Positions 8,634 through 16,853 of a stretch of 64,000 nt of DNA are shown piece by piece. The stretch is from Bacillus sp. P14.5 (GTDB taxonomy: Bacteria; Bacillota; Bacilli; Bacillales; Bacillaceae_B): positions 89,761 to 153,760 of the forward strand of contig NZ_NIJF01000017.1 in NCBI RefSeq assembly GCF_003316765.1, written 5' to 3'. Position 1 is the stretch's first letter. The number at the start of each line of letters is the position of its first letter. The notes beneath the pieces are model-generated. The model was not told the origin of the DNA. It was given only the letters and a program-made list of their open reading frames with translations, and searched no databases. A program made the translations under genes and the position numbers.

Positions 8634-9872
8634 GTGAAGAAGGAAAAGATTGTACTGGCTTATTCCGGAGGACTGGATACTTCGGTTTCAATTAAATGGA
8701 TACAAGAAAAGTATGGGTATGATGTCATCGCTTTGGGGCTTGATGTCGGTGAAGGGAAGAACCTTGATTTTATAAAAGATAAGGCACTTCAAGTTGGAGC
8801 TGAGAAAGCGTATATGGTCGATGCAAAGGAAATGCTCGCTAAGGAATATATCCTGCCGGCACTGAAAGCTAACTGTTTATACGAAGGCAAATATCCTTTG
8901 TCTTCAGCCTTGTCACGTCCCCTGATTGCTAAATTGCTTGTTGATGTAGCGAAGCAGGAAGGAGCAGCAGCGGTCGCCCATGGGTGTACGGGAAAGGGAA
9001 ATGACCAGGTGCGGTTTGAAGTTTCCATCAATGCTCTTGCGCCCGAAATGAAAGTCATTGCTCCTGTAAGGGAGTGGGGGATGACCCGGGATGAGGAGAT
9101 TCATTATGCACAGCAAAAAGGGATTCCGATTCCAGTCAACTTGGATAATCCATACTCCATCGACGCAAATATATGGGGCCGCGCATGTGAGGCAGGTGTG
9201 CTTGAAGATCCATGGGCGGAAGCACCTGAGGGAGCATTTGACTGGACGAATCCAATTGAGCTGACACCTGATCAGGCAGAAAATATTGAAATCGATTTTG
9301 TGGAAGGAGTTCCTACAGCGTTAAATGGTGAAAAAATGGAGCTTGTACCGCTCATTGAAACCTTGAATGAACTTGGCGGCAAACATGGAATCGGAAGGAT
9401 TGACCACATTGAAAACCGCCTCGTGGGAATCAAATCGCGTGAAGTTTATGAGAACCCTGCGGCTTTAATTCTGATAAATGCCCATAAAGAGCTGGAGTTT
9501 CTGACCCTGCCCCGTGAGATCACTGCTTTTAAAACAACGGTTGACGCACAGATGGCAAAGCTGATTTATGAAGGCTTATGGTACTCACCATTGAATAAAG
9601 CACTTCAAGGATTTATTGACGAAACACAATCAGTCGTCACTGGGAAGATCCGCATCAAGCTTCATAAGGGGACACACTTTGTGACAGGGCGCCAATCCGC
9701 ACACAGCTTATATAACGAAGAGCTTGCCACCTATTCCAAAGGAGATGCCTTTGATCATAATGCGGCAGTTGGCTTTATAAAACTATGGGGATTAACGACA
9801 AAAGTTTACTCTCAGGTAAATAAAGAAACCGATATAGGCAGTGCAGTCTTACACAGTTCCACTGGGTCATAG
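8634..9872 (+). CDS. argG: Argininosuccinate synthase
   Basis: Joins citrulline and aspartate with ATP to make argininosuccinate, the penultimate step of arginine synthesis. The N-terminal PP-loop motif [10 protein letters not shown] starts near residue 9, followed by the family segments [27 protein letters not shown] and [11 protein letters not shown]. Its 412 residues are full length. The start is GTG at 8634 behind the ribosome site AGGGGAG. argH begins 35 bp after the stop, forming one operon under the ARG-box promoter. Confidence 0.96.
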   Translation: MKKEKIVLAYSGGLDTSVSIKWIQEKYGYDVIALGLDVGEGKNLDFIKDKALQVGAEKAYMVDAKEMLAKEYILPALKANCLYEGKYPLSSALSRPLIAKLLVDVAKQEGAAAVAHGCTGKGNDQVRFEVSINALAPEMKVIAPVREWGMTRDEEIHYAQQKGIPIPVNLDNPYSIDANIWGRACEAGVLEDPWAEAPEGAFDWTNPIELTPDQAENIEIDFVEGVPTALNGEKMELVPLIETLNELGGKHGIGRIDHIENRLVGIKSREVYENPAALILINAHKELEFLTLPREITAFKTTVDAQMAKLIYEGLWYSPLNKALQGFIDETQSVVTGKIRIKLHKGTHFVTGRQSAHSLYNEELATYSKGDAFDHNAAVGFIKLWGLTTKVYSQVNKETDIGSAVLHSSTGS

Positions 9873-9907
9873 GAGAGCAGCTTTCGAATCAGGAGGTAGA
9901 TGAAAAA

Positions 9908-11289
9908 ATGACAAAACTATGGGGCGGACGATTTACGAAGGAGACTAACAAATTGGTGGAGGAATTCACCGCATCCATTTCGTTCGATCAAAAGCTCGCA
10001 CTTGAAGATATTGAAGGAAGTCTCGCTCATGCCAAAATGCTGGGTGAATGCGGAGTCATTCCTCTTGATGACGTCAAGTCGATTAGTGAGGGGCTCATAC
10101 AGATAAAGAAAAAATAGAGACCGGAACTATGGAATATTCTGTGGAACATGAAGATATCCACATGAATATTGAGAAACAGTTAATCGATTTAATCGGTCCT
10201 GCAGGGGGAAAGCTTCATACTGGCAGAAGCCGGAACGATCAGGTTGCAACAGATATGCATCTTTATCTTAACCGGAAAACAAAGCATATAATCGAACTCG
10301 TCAATGCTGTCCAGGAGGCACTGCTCATTCAGGCACAGGACAATGTTGAAACCATCATTCCCGGCTATACTCATTTACAAAGAGCGCAGCCCGTTTCATT
10401 CGCTCATCATCTGTTGGCCTATTTCTGGATGTTCCAGCGGGATAAGGAGCGATTGCGGGACAGCCAGAAGCGGGTTAATTGGTCGCCCCTTGGAGCGGGG
10501 GCTATGGCAGGAACCACATTTCCAATTAACCGTGAGCGTTCAGCTGAACTTCTAGGGTTTGATTATGTATATCCCAACAGCATGGATGCGGTCAGTGACA
10601 GAGACTTCATTGTCGAATTCCTATCAATCGGTTCGTTGATCATGACACATATTTCCCGGTTGTCTGAGGAAATGGTGATTTGGTCGAGCCAGGAATTTCA
10701 ATTCATAGAGCTGGATGATTCGTTCTGTACGGGATCGAGTATCATGCCGCAAAAGAAAAACCCAGATGTTCCTGAACTTCTTCGTGCCAAAACCGGCAGA
10801 GTTTATGGAAACCTGATCAGCCTGCTGACTGTCTTGAAGGGTCTGCCGCTCTCCTATAACAAAGACATGCAGGAAGACAAAGAAGGAATGTTCGACACTG
10901 TTGATACATTAGAAGGGTCGCTGGGATTACTTGGCCCGATGATTGAAACAATGGTGGTTAACAAGGAAGCTATGCGGGAAGCGGTCAGCCAGGATTTTTC
11001 AAACGCAACCGATATAGCCGATTATCTCGTCACCAAAGGGGTTGCCTTCCGTGATGCCCATGAAATCATCGGAAAGATTGTCCTTTATGCGCTTAACGAG
11101 AATAAGTTTCTCCTGAATCTGAATATGGAAGAATTCAAGCAGTTCAGCCCGTTGTTCTCAGAGGATATTTATACGGTACTCTCTCCGGAACATGTGGTGG
11201 GCGCAAGAAAAAGCTATGGCGGCACCTCGCCTTCACAGGTTAGGGAGCAGATCAAATTGGCAGAGGAAAAGTTGATTCCGCATTTATAA
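9908..11289 (+). pseudogene. argH: Argininosuccinate lyase, frameshifted in an A-run (possible assembly error)
   Basis: Splits argininosuccinate into arginine and fumarate. Frame one (9908-10117) gives the normal start MTKLWGGRF and stops after IQIKKK. A second frame resumes at about 10114 and continues to 11289 with HTGRSRNDQ, the [12 protein letters not shown] catalytic loop and an intact C-terminus. Adding one A within the run around 10104-10114 restores a continuous protein of about 460 residues (IKEKIETG or IKKKIETG). Either the gene is recently inactivated, or, more likely given similar breaks elsewhere in this window, the base was missed in sequencing. The ribosome site is AGGAGG. Confidence 0.9.
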
Positions 11290-11299
11290 ATTTAAATAA

Positions 11300-11335
11300 C
11301 AAAACGCCTCCACTCAAGAATGGAGGCGTTTTGCA
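11300..11335. terminator. Bidirectional terminator between argH and the convergent exporter gene
   Basis: The perfect arms AAAACGCCTCCA and TGGAGGCGTTTT around CTCAAGAA serve both convergent transcripts. Confidence 0.88.
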
Positions 11336-11354
11336 TTATCTTAGCCAAATAGAA

Positions 11355-12803
11355 TCAAGCACCTGTTTCAGACGGGCTCTTCTCATCATCAAAATCCGGT
11401 GCTACGGCCTTCCTGATAAAGAGTGCAGTGATAAAGGCAAGGGCAGCAAGCCCCAATGCGAACCAATAAGCATGGTGGACACCATAGGTCATGGCCTGGT
11501 TAGCTACTTCCTCGGTGACATTTGTTTTCCCTTCAAGGTAGCTGGCCTCACCCTGTGTCATGATGCTGACAAAGATGGAAACACCCAGCGCCCCGCCGAT
11601 CGGCTGCAGCGTATTGGCAATCGCCGTGCCATGCGGATACAAGTTTTTCGGCAATTCATTCAGCGCATTAGTCTGGGCAGGCATCATAATGGCTGATATG
11701 GCAAGCATCAACAGCATATAAGCCAGAACGAACGACCAGATCGGAACTGAAGGGTTTATATTGCTGAAGAAAATCATGACTCCCAAAAGTGTCAAGGTAC
11801 CAGGGATGATCAGTTTCCTTGGACCATACTTATCAAAAAGCGATCCCATGACAGGCGACATCAAGCCGTTCAGCAATGCTCCGGGGAGCAATAGCAGGCC
11901 GGCCAATTTCGCGGAGTATCCAAGCGGTCCTTGCAGATACATCGGCATCACGATTTCTGAAGCAAACATAGCCATGACGACAATGACAAATATGATGATT
12001 CCGCGTGCGTAGCTTTTATACTTGAAGACCCGGACATCGAGCAAGGGCTGATCAAGTTTCAGTTGTCTTAACGTAAACACAATGATGCTGATGATACTGA
12101 CAGAAAGAATGGTGATGATCCTGACAGATGTAAAGCCGGCACCCTCTTCACCGGCACTGCTGAATCCATACACAATGCCCCCGATTCCGATGGAAGACAG
12201 GATGATCGACAGTATATCTACACTTGGTCTTGTGACCTCCCCGACATTCTCTAAATATTTAATCGCAAACAAAATGGAGAAGACGGCAAATGGAATCACT
12301 GTAATGAACAACCAGCGCCATCCGAGTAAGTCAACAATCACTCCAGATAAGGTAGGGCCGATTGCCGGTGCGAACATAATGACAAGCCCGAACGTACCCA
12401 TGATTTTTCCGCGGACTTCAGGCCGATACAGCAGAAGCAGGGCATTGAAGATGACCGGAATCAGTAGTCCGGTTCCGACAGCTTGGATCATCCGGCCCGT
12501 CAACAACATGGGAAAATTCAATGCCGAAGCGGCAATGATGGTTCCGAGCAGGAATATCGACATGACCCCTATGAACATCTGTCGTGTCGTGAACCACTGA
12601 ATCAGAAGCGCGGATATCGGCATCAGCACACCCATGACAAGCATAAAGCCTGTAGCCAGCCATTGGACCGTCGGCGCATCCACACTGAAGACGGTCATTA
12701 ACTCTGTAAGAGCGATATTCAGCAGGGTTTCATTCAAGATGGCAAAGAAAGCACCTATCATGAACGTGACGAGTATCGCCTTGGAATTTATCTTTTTTTC
12801 CAT
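11355..12803 (-). CDS. DHA2-family (EmrB/LmrB-like) multidrug MFS exporter
   Basis: Proton-driven drug efflux protein in the cytoplasmic membrane. At 482 residues with about 14 hydrophobic segments, it carries family motifs such as FFAILNETLLNIAL in helix 1, the loop WFTTRQMFIG and the motif-C-like GPTLSGVIVDLLGWRWLF. The start has a GGAGG ribosome site. It is a paralogue of the exporter at 15003-16409. No regulator gene is adjacent, so substrates and inducers are unknown. Confidence 0.88.
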   Translation of the reverse strand: MEKKINSKAILVTFMIGAFFAILNETLLNIALTELMTVFSVDAPTVQWLATGFMLVMGVLMPISALLIQWFTTRQMFIGVMSIFLLGTIIAASALNFPMLLTGRMIQAVGTGLLIPVIFNALLLLYRPEVRGKIMGTFGLVIMFAPAIGPTLSGVIVDLLGWRWLFITVIPFAVFSILFAIKYLENVGEVTRPSVDILSIILSSIGIGGIVYGFSSAGEEGAGFTSVRIITILSVSIISIIVFTLRQLKLDQPLLDVRVFKYKSYARGIIIFVIVVMAMFASEIVMPMYLQGPLGYSAKLAGLLLLPGALLNGLMSPVMGSLFDKYGPRKLIIPGTLTLLGVMIFFSNINPSVPIWSFVLAYMLLMLAISAIMMPAQTNALNELPKNLYPHGTAIANTLQPIGGALGVSIFVSIMTQGEASYLEGKTNVTEEVANQAMTYGVHHAYWFALGLAALAFITALFIRKAVAPDFDDEKSPSETGA

Positions 12804-12980
12804 AACAGTTCCTCCAAATCTATAAATACACTTCTATATAATCGTTCATTTAGCTGAAATTCTCAAGTGATTGAGATGAAAAGCTAAAATCCTGAAACCA
12901 ATCGGGATGCCCGCCGTATATAAGGTAGATAAATAAACCAACAATTTTTTAAAAATTTATAGGAAAGAAGGAGTGCACTC

Positions 12981-13166
12981 ATGAAGGATCAGCAGTTTGT
13001 GGATATTGCCTTGCAGGAGAATCATTCTTTGGCGGAGGTTCTGCAGCAAATCGTAGAAAATAAAAGGGAAGAAATAGGTTCACATGATGTTACGGTACAG
13101 GAAGTCATACCGACTGGTGAATATCGGTATACCGTCATACTGAATACGATTGTTACCCCCTATTAA
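12981..13166 (+). CDS. Small uncharacterised protein, 61 residues
   Basis: I do not recognise this protein. It is acidic in its first half (a probable helix with LAEVLQQIVENKREEI) and ends in a beta-rich stretch (EYRYTVILNTIV). A good ribosome site (GAAGGAG) precedes the ATG at 12981. The next small gene begins 16 bp after its stop, so 12981-13579 looks like a three-gene operon of tiny proteins. Confidence 0.7.
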   Translation: MKDQQFVDIALQENHSLAEVLQQIVENKREEIGSHDVTVQEVIPTGEYRYTVILNTIVTPY

Positions 13167-13182
13167 GACAGGAGAGAGATAG

Positions 13183-13365
13183 ATGTTTGGTGAAAAGGCT
13201 AAATGTTCGGTATGCGAAAGGGAGATCGAGGGAGAGGAAGAAGTATATGTCAAGATGCGCTGGCCGAAACGAAAAGGCATGACAGAGATCAAAGCCTACC
13301 TGAAAAACGAAGGGAAATTTATATGCCAGTCGTGCTTTAAAGAAGGCAGAAAAAGAGAGGTTTAA
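13183..13365 (+). CDS. Small zinc-ribbon-like protein, 60 residues
   Basis: Two cysteine knuckles, CSVC near residue 9 and CQSC near residue 49, bracket a basic core (MRWPKRKGMTEIKAYL). This looks like a compact zinc ribbon. Similar short Bacillus proteins are often annotated as iron-hydroxamate binding, which the sequence does not justify. The ribosome site is AGGAGAG. The next gene starts one base after the stop. Confidence 0.75.
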   Translation: MFGEKAKCSVCEREIEGEEEVYVKMRWPKRKGMTEIKAYLKNEGKFICQSCFKEGRKREV

Positions 13366-13366
13366 T

Positions 13367-13579
13367 GTGAACGGAATCTTGATGATTTCTATGTTGCTTC
13401 TTTTGGGAGGATGCATTACCTTTACACTGGTGCTTGCTGCAAAAGCTCTGCATAACTATTTTCACCAAAATAAAGGGCTGGATAAAAATACCGGGTTTGT
13501 CATATGCCCTGCGTGCAAAACAAAAAATAAAAGGCAGAGACACGGCCAGCAGTGCCAAAAATGCTATACACAATTTTAA
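13367..13579 (+). CDS. Small membrane protein with C-terminal zinc ribbon, 70 residues
   Basis: One N-terminal transmembrane helix (ILMISMLLLLGGCITFTLVLAAKAL) is followed by a linker and a zinc-ribbon-like tail with CPAC and CQKC. The start is GTG at 13367 behind AGAGAGG, nearly abutting the preceding stop, so the gene is translationally linked to the zinc-ribbon protein. The function is unknown; a membrane-tethered partner of the preceding protein is an inference from adjacency. Confidence 0.65.
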   Translation: MNGILMISMLLLLGGCITFTLVLAAKALHNYFHQNKGLDKNTGFVICPACKTKNKRQRHGQQCQKCYTQF

Positions 13580-13593
13580 TAGTTTTTTTCCAT

Positions 13594-13629
13594 TATAGAA
13601 GCCTGCACAATTCGTGCAGGCTTCTTTTT
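13594..13629. terminator. Bidirectional terminator
   Basis: AGAAGCCTGCAC and GTGCAGGCTTCT form a 12-bp stem ending in a T-run, between the small-protein operon and the convergent KGG protein gene. Confidence 0.85.
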
Positions 13630-13639
13630 GTTCCATGTA

Positions 13640-13894
13640 TTAGCGGCTGCTGTTGTTGTTGCTGCTATTGTTGTTATTATTGTTGTTTTGACGGCTTCTG
13701 GCTTCTCCGCCTTTTTCACCGATTTCCTGGTAGAATTCTTTGTCGTGATTCTGGGAAGTAGCTTCTCCGCCCTTTTGGCCGATTTCCTGATAGAATTCCT
13801 TGTCATGGTTATTTGAAGTAGCTTCTCCGCCTTTGCGGCCTGCTTGTTCCACTGACATTTTGCCATGGTTGTTATTGTTGTTGTTTGTAGCCAT
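13640..13894 (-). CDS. KGG-repeat general stress protein (GsiB/YciG-like), asparagine-rich
   Basis: Small hydrophilic protein of 84 residues with three KGGEA motifs, two within the longer repeat DKEFYQEIGxKGGEA. This is the hallmark of the KGG/GsiB stress family, thought to act like LEA desiccation proteins. Homopolymeric asparagine tracts open the protein (NNNNNN) and close it (NNNNNNN, NNN). The ribosome site AAGGAGG is near-perfect, implying high expression. Intrinsic disorder is likely. The Asn tracts are unusual for a bacterial protein. Confidence 0.85.
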   Translation of the reverse strand: MATNNNNNNHGKMSVEQAGRKGGEATSNNHDKEFYQEIGQKGGEATSQNHDKEFYQEIGEKGGEARSRQNNNNNNNSSNNNSSR

Positions 13895-14057
13895 TGTAAC
13901 TCCTCCTTAAATTTTAAAAATAGTTTTTTCCATCTAAGACGATTACACCAGCATTTACAAAAGGCATTCATGGGATTGAATTCTGCCTTTGCTTCTTTTT
14001 TCCCCCTCTTCTTCTCTTTAAACAAGGTGGGATTAATTGGTAATTAGTTTTCGGAAA

Positions 14058-14093
14058 TACCCCGGCACTAGTTTACTGCGCCGGGCCTGTTCG
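14058..14093 (-). terminator. Likely terminator of the nitroreductase gene
   Basis: A GC-rich hairpin (CCCGGCGC pairing with TGCCGGGG) lies directly after the minus-strand stop, but its T-tract is poor. Confidence 0.5.
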
Positions 14094-14768
14094 TTACACC
14101 CATTTGACAATATCATCAAAGGATCTTCTGGTTTTAGGATGGGGGTCTTCAGTGCGGTAACCGAATGCCGCCATAACGGAAATGCTGAAGTGTCCGCTCT
14201 CAAGAAGACCTTCTTCAGCTAATAGGGTATTCATTTTCTTGATATTAAAGCCCTCGATAGGACAGGAATCAATCCCGATCTGGGCGGCAGCTGTCATCAT
14301 ATTTGCCAGGGCGATATAGGTTTGTTTCGAGGCCCAATCGTAAAGGGGGCTGTCTCCCTCTAGAAGGTTAAAGTCTTCTCTTTGGAATTCCTCGATTCTG
14401 CCTAAGAATTTATCCAGAAACTCTTCCGGAATCTTAGAAACATTTTTCAGCTGGTCTTTCAAATAGTCAGAATCGTATCTTGTATCCTCTTTGGTTCTTG
14501 CCAGGATGATGACAAAGTGGCTGGCTTCGGGAAGCTTGGTGTAGGCACCCCAGGCAACATTTTTAATTTTTTCACGAAGGCCGGGATCCTGTATGACCAG
14601 AAAACGCCACGGCTCGAATCCAAATGAACTGGGAGAAAGGCGTCCGGTTTCCAAGATGAAACGGAAGTCATCCTCAGAAATTTTCTTGTCAGGGTCAAAT
14701 TGCTTTGTCGCATGCCTGAAATGAAAGGCATCAAGAATCTGCTGTTTCTTTTCCTCATTGTTTTGCAT
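14094..14768 (-). CDS. NAD(P)H-dependent nitroreductase (YfkO/NfsB-like)
   Basis: FMN-dependent oxidoreductase of the nitroreductase superfamily. The N-terminal FMN-phosphate contact HFRHATKQFD, the segment RLSPSSFGFEPWRFLVI and the C-terminal AAAQIGIDSCPIEGF block are typical. The start at 14768 is chosen over 14789 because an AAAGGAG ribosome site lies 8 bases upstream of it. The protein has 224 residues. The physiological substrate (quinone, nitro compound or flavin) cannot be told from sequence. Confidence 0.88.
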   Translation of the reverse strand: MQNNEEKKQQILDAFHFRHATKQFDPDKKISEDDFRFILETGRLSPSSFGFEPWRFLVIQDPGLREKIKNVAWGAYTKLPEASHFVIILARTKEDTRYDSDYLKDQLKNVSKIPEEFLDKFLGRIEEFQREDFNLLEGDSPLYDWASKQTYIALANMMTAAAQIGIDSCPIEGFNIKKMNTLLAEEGLLESGHFSISVMAAFGYRTEDPHPKTRRSFDDIVKWV

Positions 14769-15002
14769 TTTGTCATCTCCTTTTGTCATTAATCTTTAAT
14801 AAAATAACACAGAGGGTGATATCCATTCAGGAAATCAGCTCAGGCAGAATACGAAAATGGTAAGCACATTGGTTGTCGAGCGGGACTCAAAAACGCTAAA
14901 ATTATTACGGCATTCGAAATAACTTTACAGCGTTTTCTTTTATAACGCTGGGGGAATTATATATACGTTTAACTGCGGAAGGTAAGCAAAAGGGGGAGGA
15001 CG

Positions 15003-16409
15003 ATGGAGAAACCCGAAACTAGAGAGGAACAGGAATTTAAAATTGTGCCGATTGTCGCCATTTTGATTTCAGGTGCATTTGCAGCGATCTTAAATCAAAC
15101 TCTTTTGGCTACGGCACTGCCCCACATCATGAGGGATCTTGATTTAAGCGCTAATACAGCACAATGGCTGACGACTGTATTTATGCTAGTGAACGGAGTG
15201 ATGATCCCCATTACAGCTTTTCTCATCGGCCGGTATACTACACGGCGGTTGTTTTTGACTGCGATGGGGTTATTTGCGGCAGGGACATTCATTTGCGCAA
15301 TCGCCCCCACCTTTTTCTTTCTTATGATTGGTCGAATTGTGCAGGCGTCGGGTGCCGGAATTATGATTCCATTGATGCAGACGGTGTTTTTTGTCATCTT
15401 TCCAGTTGAGAAGCGTGGATCCGCGATGGGGTTGTTCGGATTGGTCATTTCTTTCGCTCCGGCAATTGGACCGACATTGTCCGGTTACCTTGTCGATCAA
15501 TATCCTTGGCGGGTTCTCTTTTATGTTGTACTGCCAATAGCTATCATTGATTTTATCATTGCTTTTTTTGTATTGAAAAATGTAACGAAACTAACGAATC
15601 CAAAGCTGGATGTACTATCCATCATCCTTTCCACGCTGGGATTTGGAGGGATTCTGTATGGCTTCAGTACGGCTGGTACCACGGGCTGGGGAAGTGGCCA
15701 GGTGCTCCTCTCCTTGCTGCTTGGAAGTGTCATTCTATATGTTTTTATCAAAAGACAATTCAAGCTGGAGCAGCCCATCCTTGAATTCAGGGTGTTCAAG
15801 TTCGGGATTTTCACTCTGGCAACCATCATCGGCATGATCATGTTTATCGCGATGATTGGAGGGGCGACCATCCTGCCGATTTATATGCAGAACATGCAAG
15901 AGTTTTCCGCTTTTGAATCAGGACTTATGCTCCTGCCGGGAGCGTTGATCATGGGGATCATGAATCCTGTCAGCGGCAGGATTTTTGATAAATTCGGTGC
16001 CAAAATGCTCGCCATCGTCGGACTGACCATTGTGACAGTTTCAACCTTTTTCTTTACCAACTTGACGACTGAAACGTCCTTTACATACATGGCAGTTGTC
16101 AACGCAGTAAGGATGTTCGGTGTTGCTCTGGTGATGATGCCTGTCACCACAGCCGGTCTTAATCAACTGCCGCCGAGCCTGATTCCGCATGGTACTGCTA
16201 TGAATAACACCATGAGGCAGATTTCAGGTTCTGTAGGGACAGCCCTGCTGGTCACCATCATGACAAACAGTGCTCTCAACCCTTCAGAATACGGAATGGA
16301 GGGGCTGGTACACGGTGTCAACGTTTCCTTCATCGCTGCCGGAGCCGTGGCAGGAATAGGCATCATCCTGTCATTCTTTTTGAGGAAAACGACCCCTGCG
16401 GAGGAGTAA
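15003..16409 (+). CDS. DHA2-family multidrug MFS exporter, LmrB-like
   Basis: Drug:proton antiporter of 468 residues with about 14 membrane helices. The opening block FAAILNQTLLATALPHIMRDL, the loop YTTRRLFLTAMGLFAAGT and motif C GPTLSGYLVDQYPWR closely resemble Bacillus LmrB. The ribosome site is GGGGGAGG. It is a paralogue of 11355-12803. The stop is followed three bases later by a copy of the GTGACAGTCAC repeat and then a terminator. Confidence 0.9.
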   Translation: MEKPETREEQEFKIVPIVAILISGAFAAILNQTLLATALPHIMRDLDLSANTAQWLTTVFMLVNGVMIPITAFLIGRYTTRRLFLTAMGLFAAGTFICAIAPTFFFLMIGRIVQASGAGIMIPLMQTVFFVIFPVEKRGSAMGLFGLVISFAPAIGPTLSGYLVDQYPWRVLFYVVLPIAIIDFIIAFFVLKNVTKLTNPKLDVLSIILSTLGFGGILYGFSTAGTTGWGSGQVLLSLLLGSVILYVFIKRQFKLEQPILEFRVFKFGIFTLATIIGMIMFIAMIGGATILPIYMQNMQEFSAFESGLMLLPGALIMGIMNPVSGRIFDKFGAKMLAIVGLTIVTVSTFFFTNLTTETSFTYMAVVNAVRMFGVALVMMPVTTAGLNQLPPSLIPHGTAMNNTMRQISGSVGTALLVTIMTNSALNPSEYGMEGLVHGVNVSFIAAGAVAGIGIILSFFLRKTTPAEE

Positions 16410-16412
16410 TGT

Positions 16413-16442
16413 GTGACAGTCACGCACCGATATATGTCGAAT
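16413..16442 (+). repeat. GTGACAGTCAC stop-associated repeat, copy a
   Basis: GTGACAGTCAC (16413-16423) is followed by a CACCGA-ATAT-GTCGAA tail, starting three bases after the MFS stop codon. Confidence 0.8.
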
Positions 16443-16444
16443 TT

Positions 16445-16480
16445 GCGAGTGTGAACCCTATGGTTTTGCACTCGTTTTTT
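16445..16480 (+). terminator. Terminator downstream of the LmrB-like exporter
   Basis: A GCGAGTG/CACTCG stem runs directly into a T6 tract. Confidence 0.75.
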
Positions 16481-16526
16481 CAGTATCCATATTGCTTTTG
16501 GGTTACTTGATTACAATGATTTTCTA

Positions 16527-16637
16527 TTAAAACATCCGATTATATAAACTGGCTCGCCTGTCGGTGATTGTATCCATGATTCGTTTTACTTCGATATCTT
16601 CTGTCTTCTTAAAAAAATTCTTCATCTTTCGTTTCAT
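16527..16637 (-). CDS. Possible 36-residue basic protein
   Basis: A short minus-strand frame encodes a peptide starting MKRKMKNFFKKTEDIEV and ending YNRMF, with nine basic residues in the first half. An AAGGAGAG ribosome site lies 7 bases upstream of the ATG at 16637, which is the main support. I know no family for it. It is too short for composition-based confirmation. Confidence 0.45.
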   Translation of the reverse strand: MKRKMKNFFKKTEDIEVKRIMDTITDRRASLYNRMF

Positions 16638-16853
16638 GCTTCATCTCTCCTTTCTACCACTAGTGTAGCCAGAAACACGCTTGAAATTAACATTCGCCAG
16701 GATGGTTTTTCATCAGGCTTCAGAAGGAGAGTACTTCAGCCATAGCCAAGCTCAAAATTGAGGCCATCAAAATAAATGAAACTAAAACTCTGCTTCAACC
16801 GTATATATAATAAGCAAAATAACTTAACTCCTGGAAGGAGAAACATATAACAT

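Noticed and set aside
13576..14025. Minus-strand frame of 149 codons
   Set aside because: It overlaps the KGG protein in another frame and owes its openness to that gene's repeats; the KGG frame has the ribosome site and family motifs.
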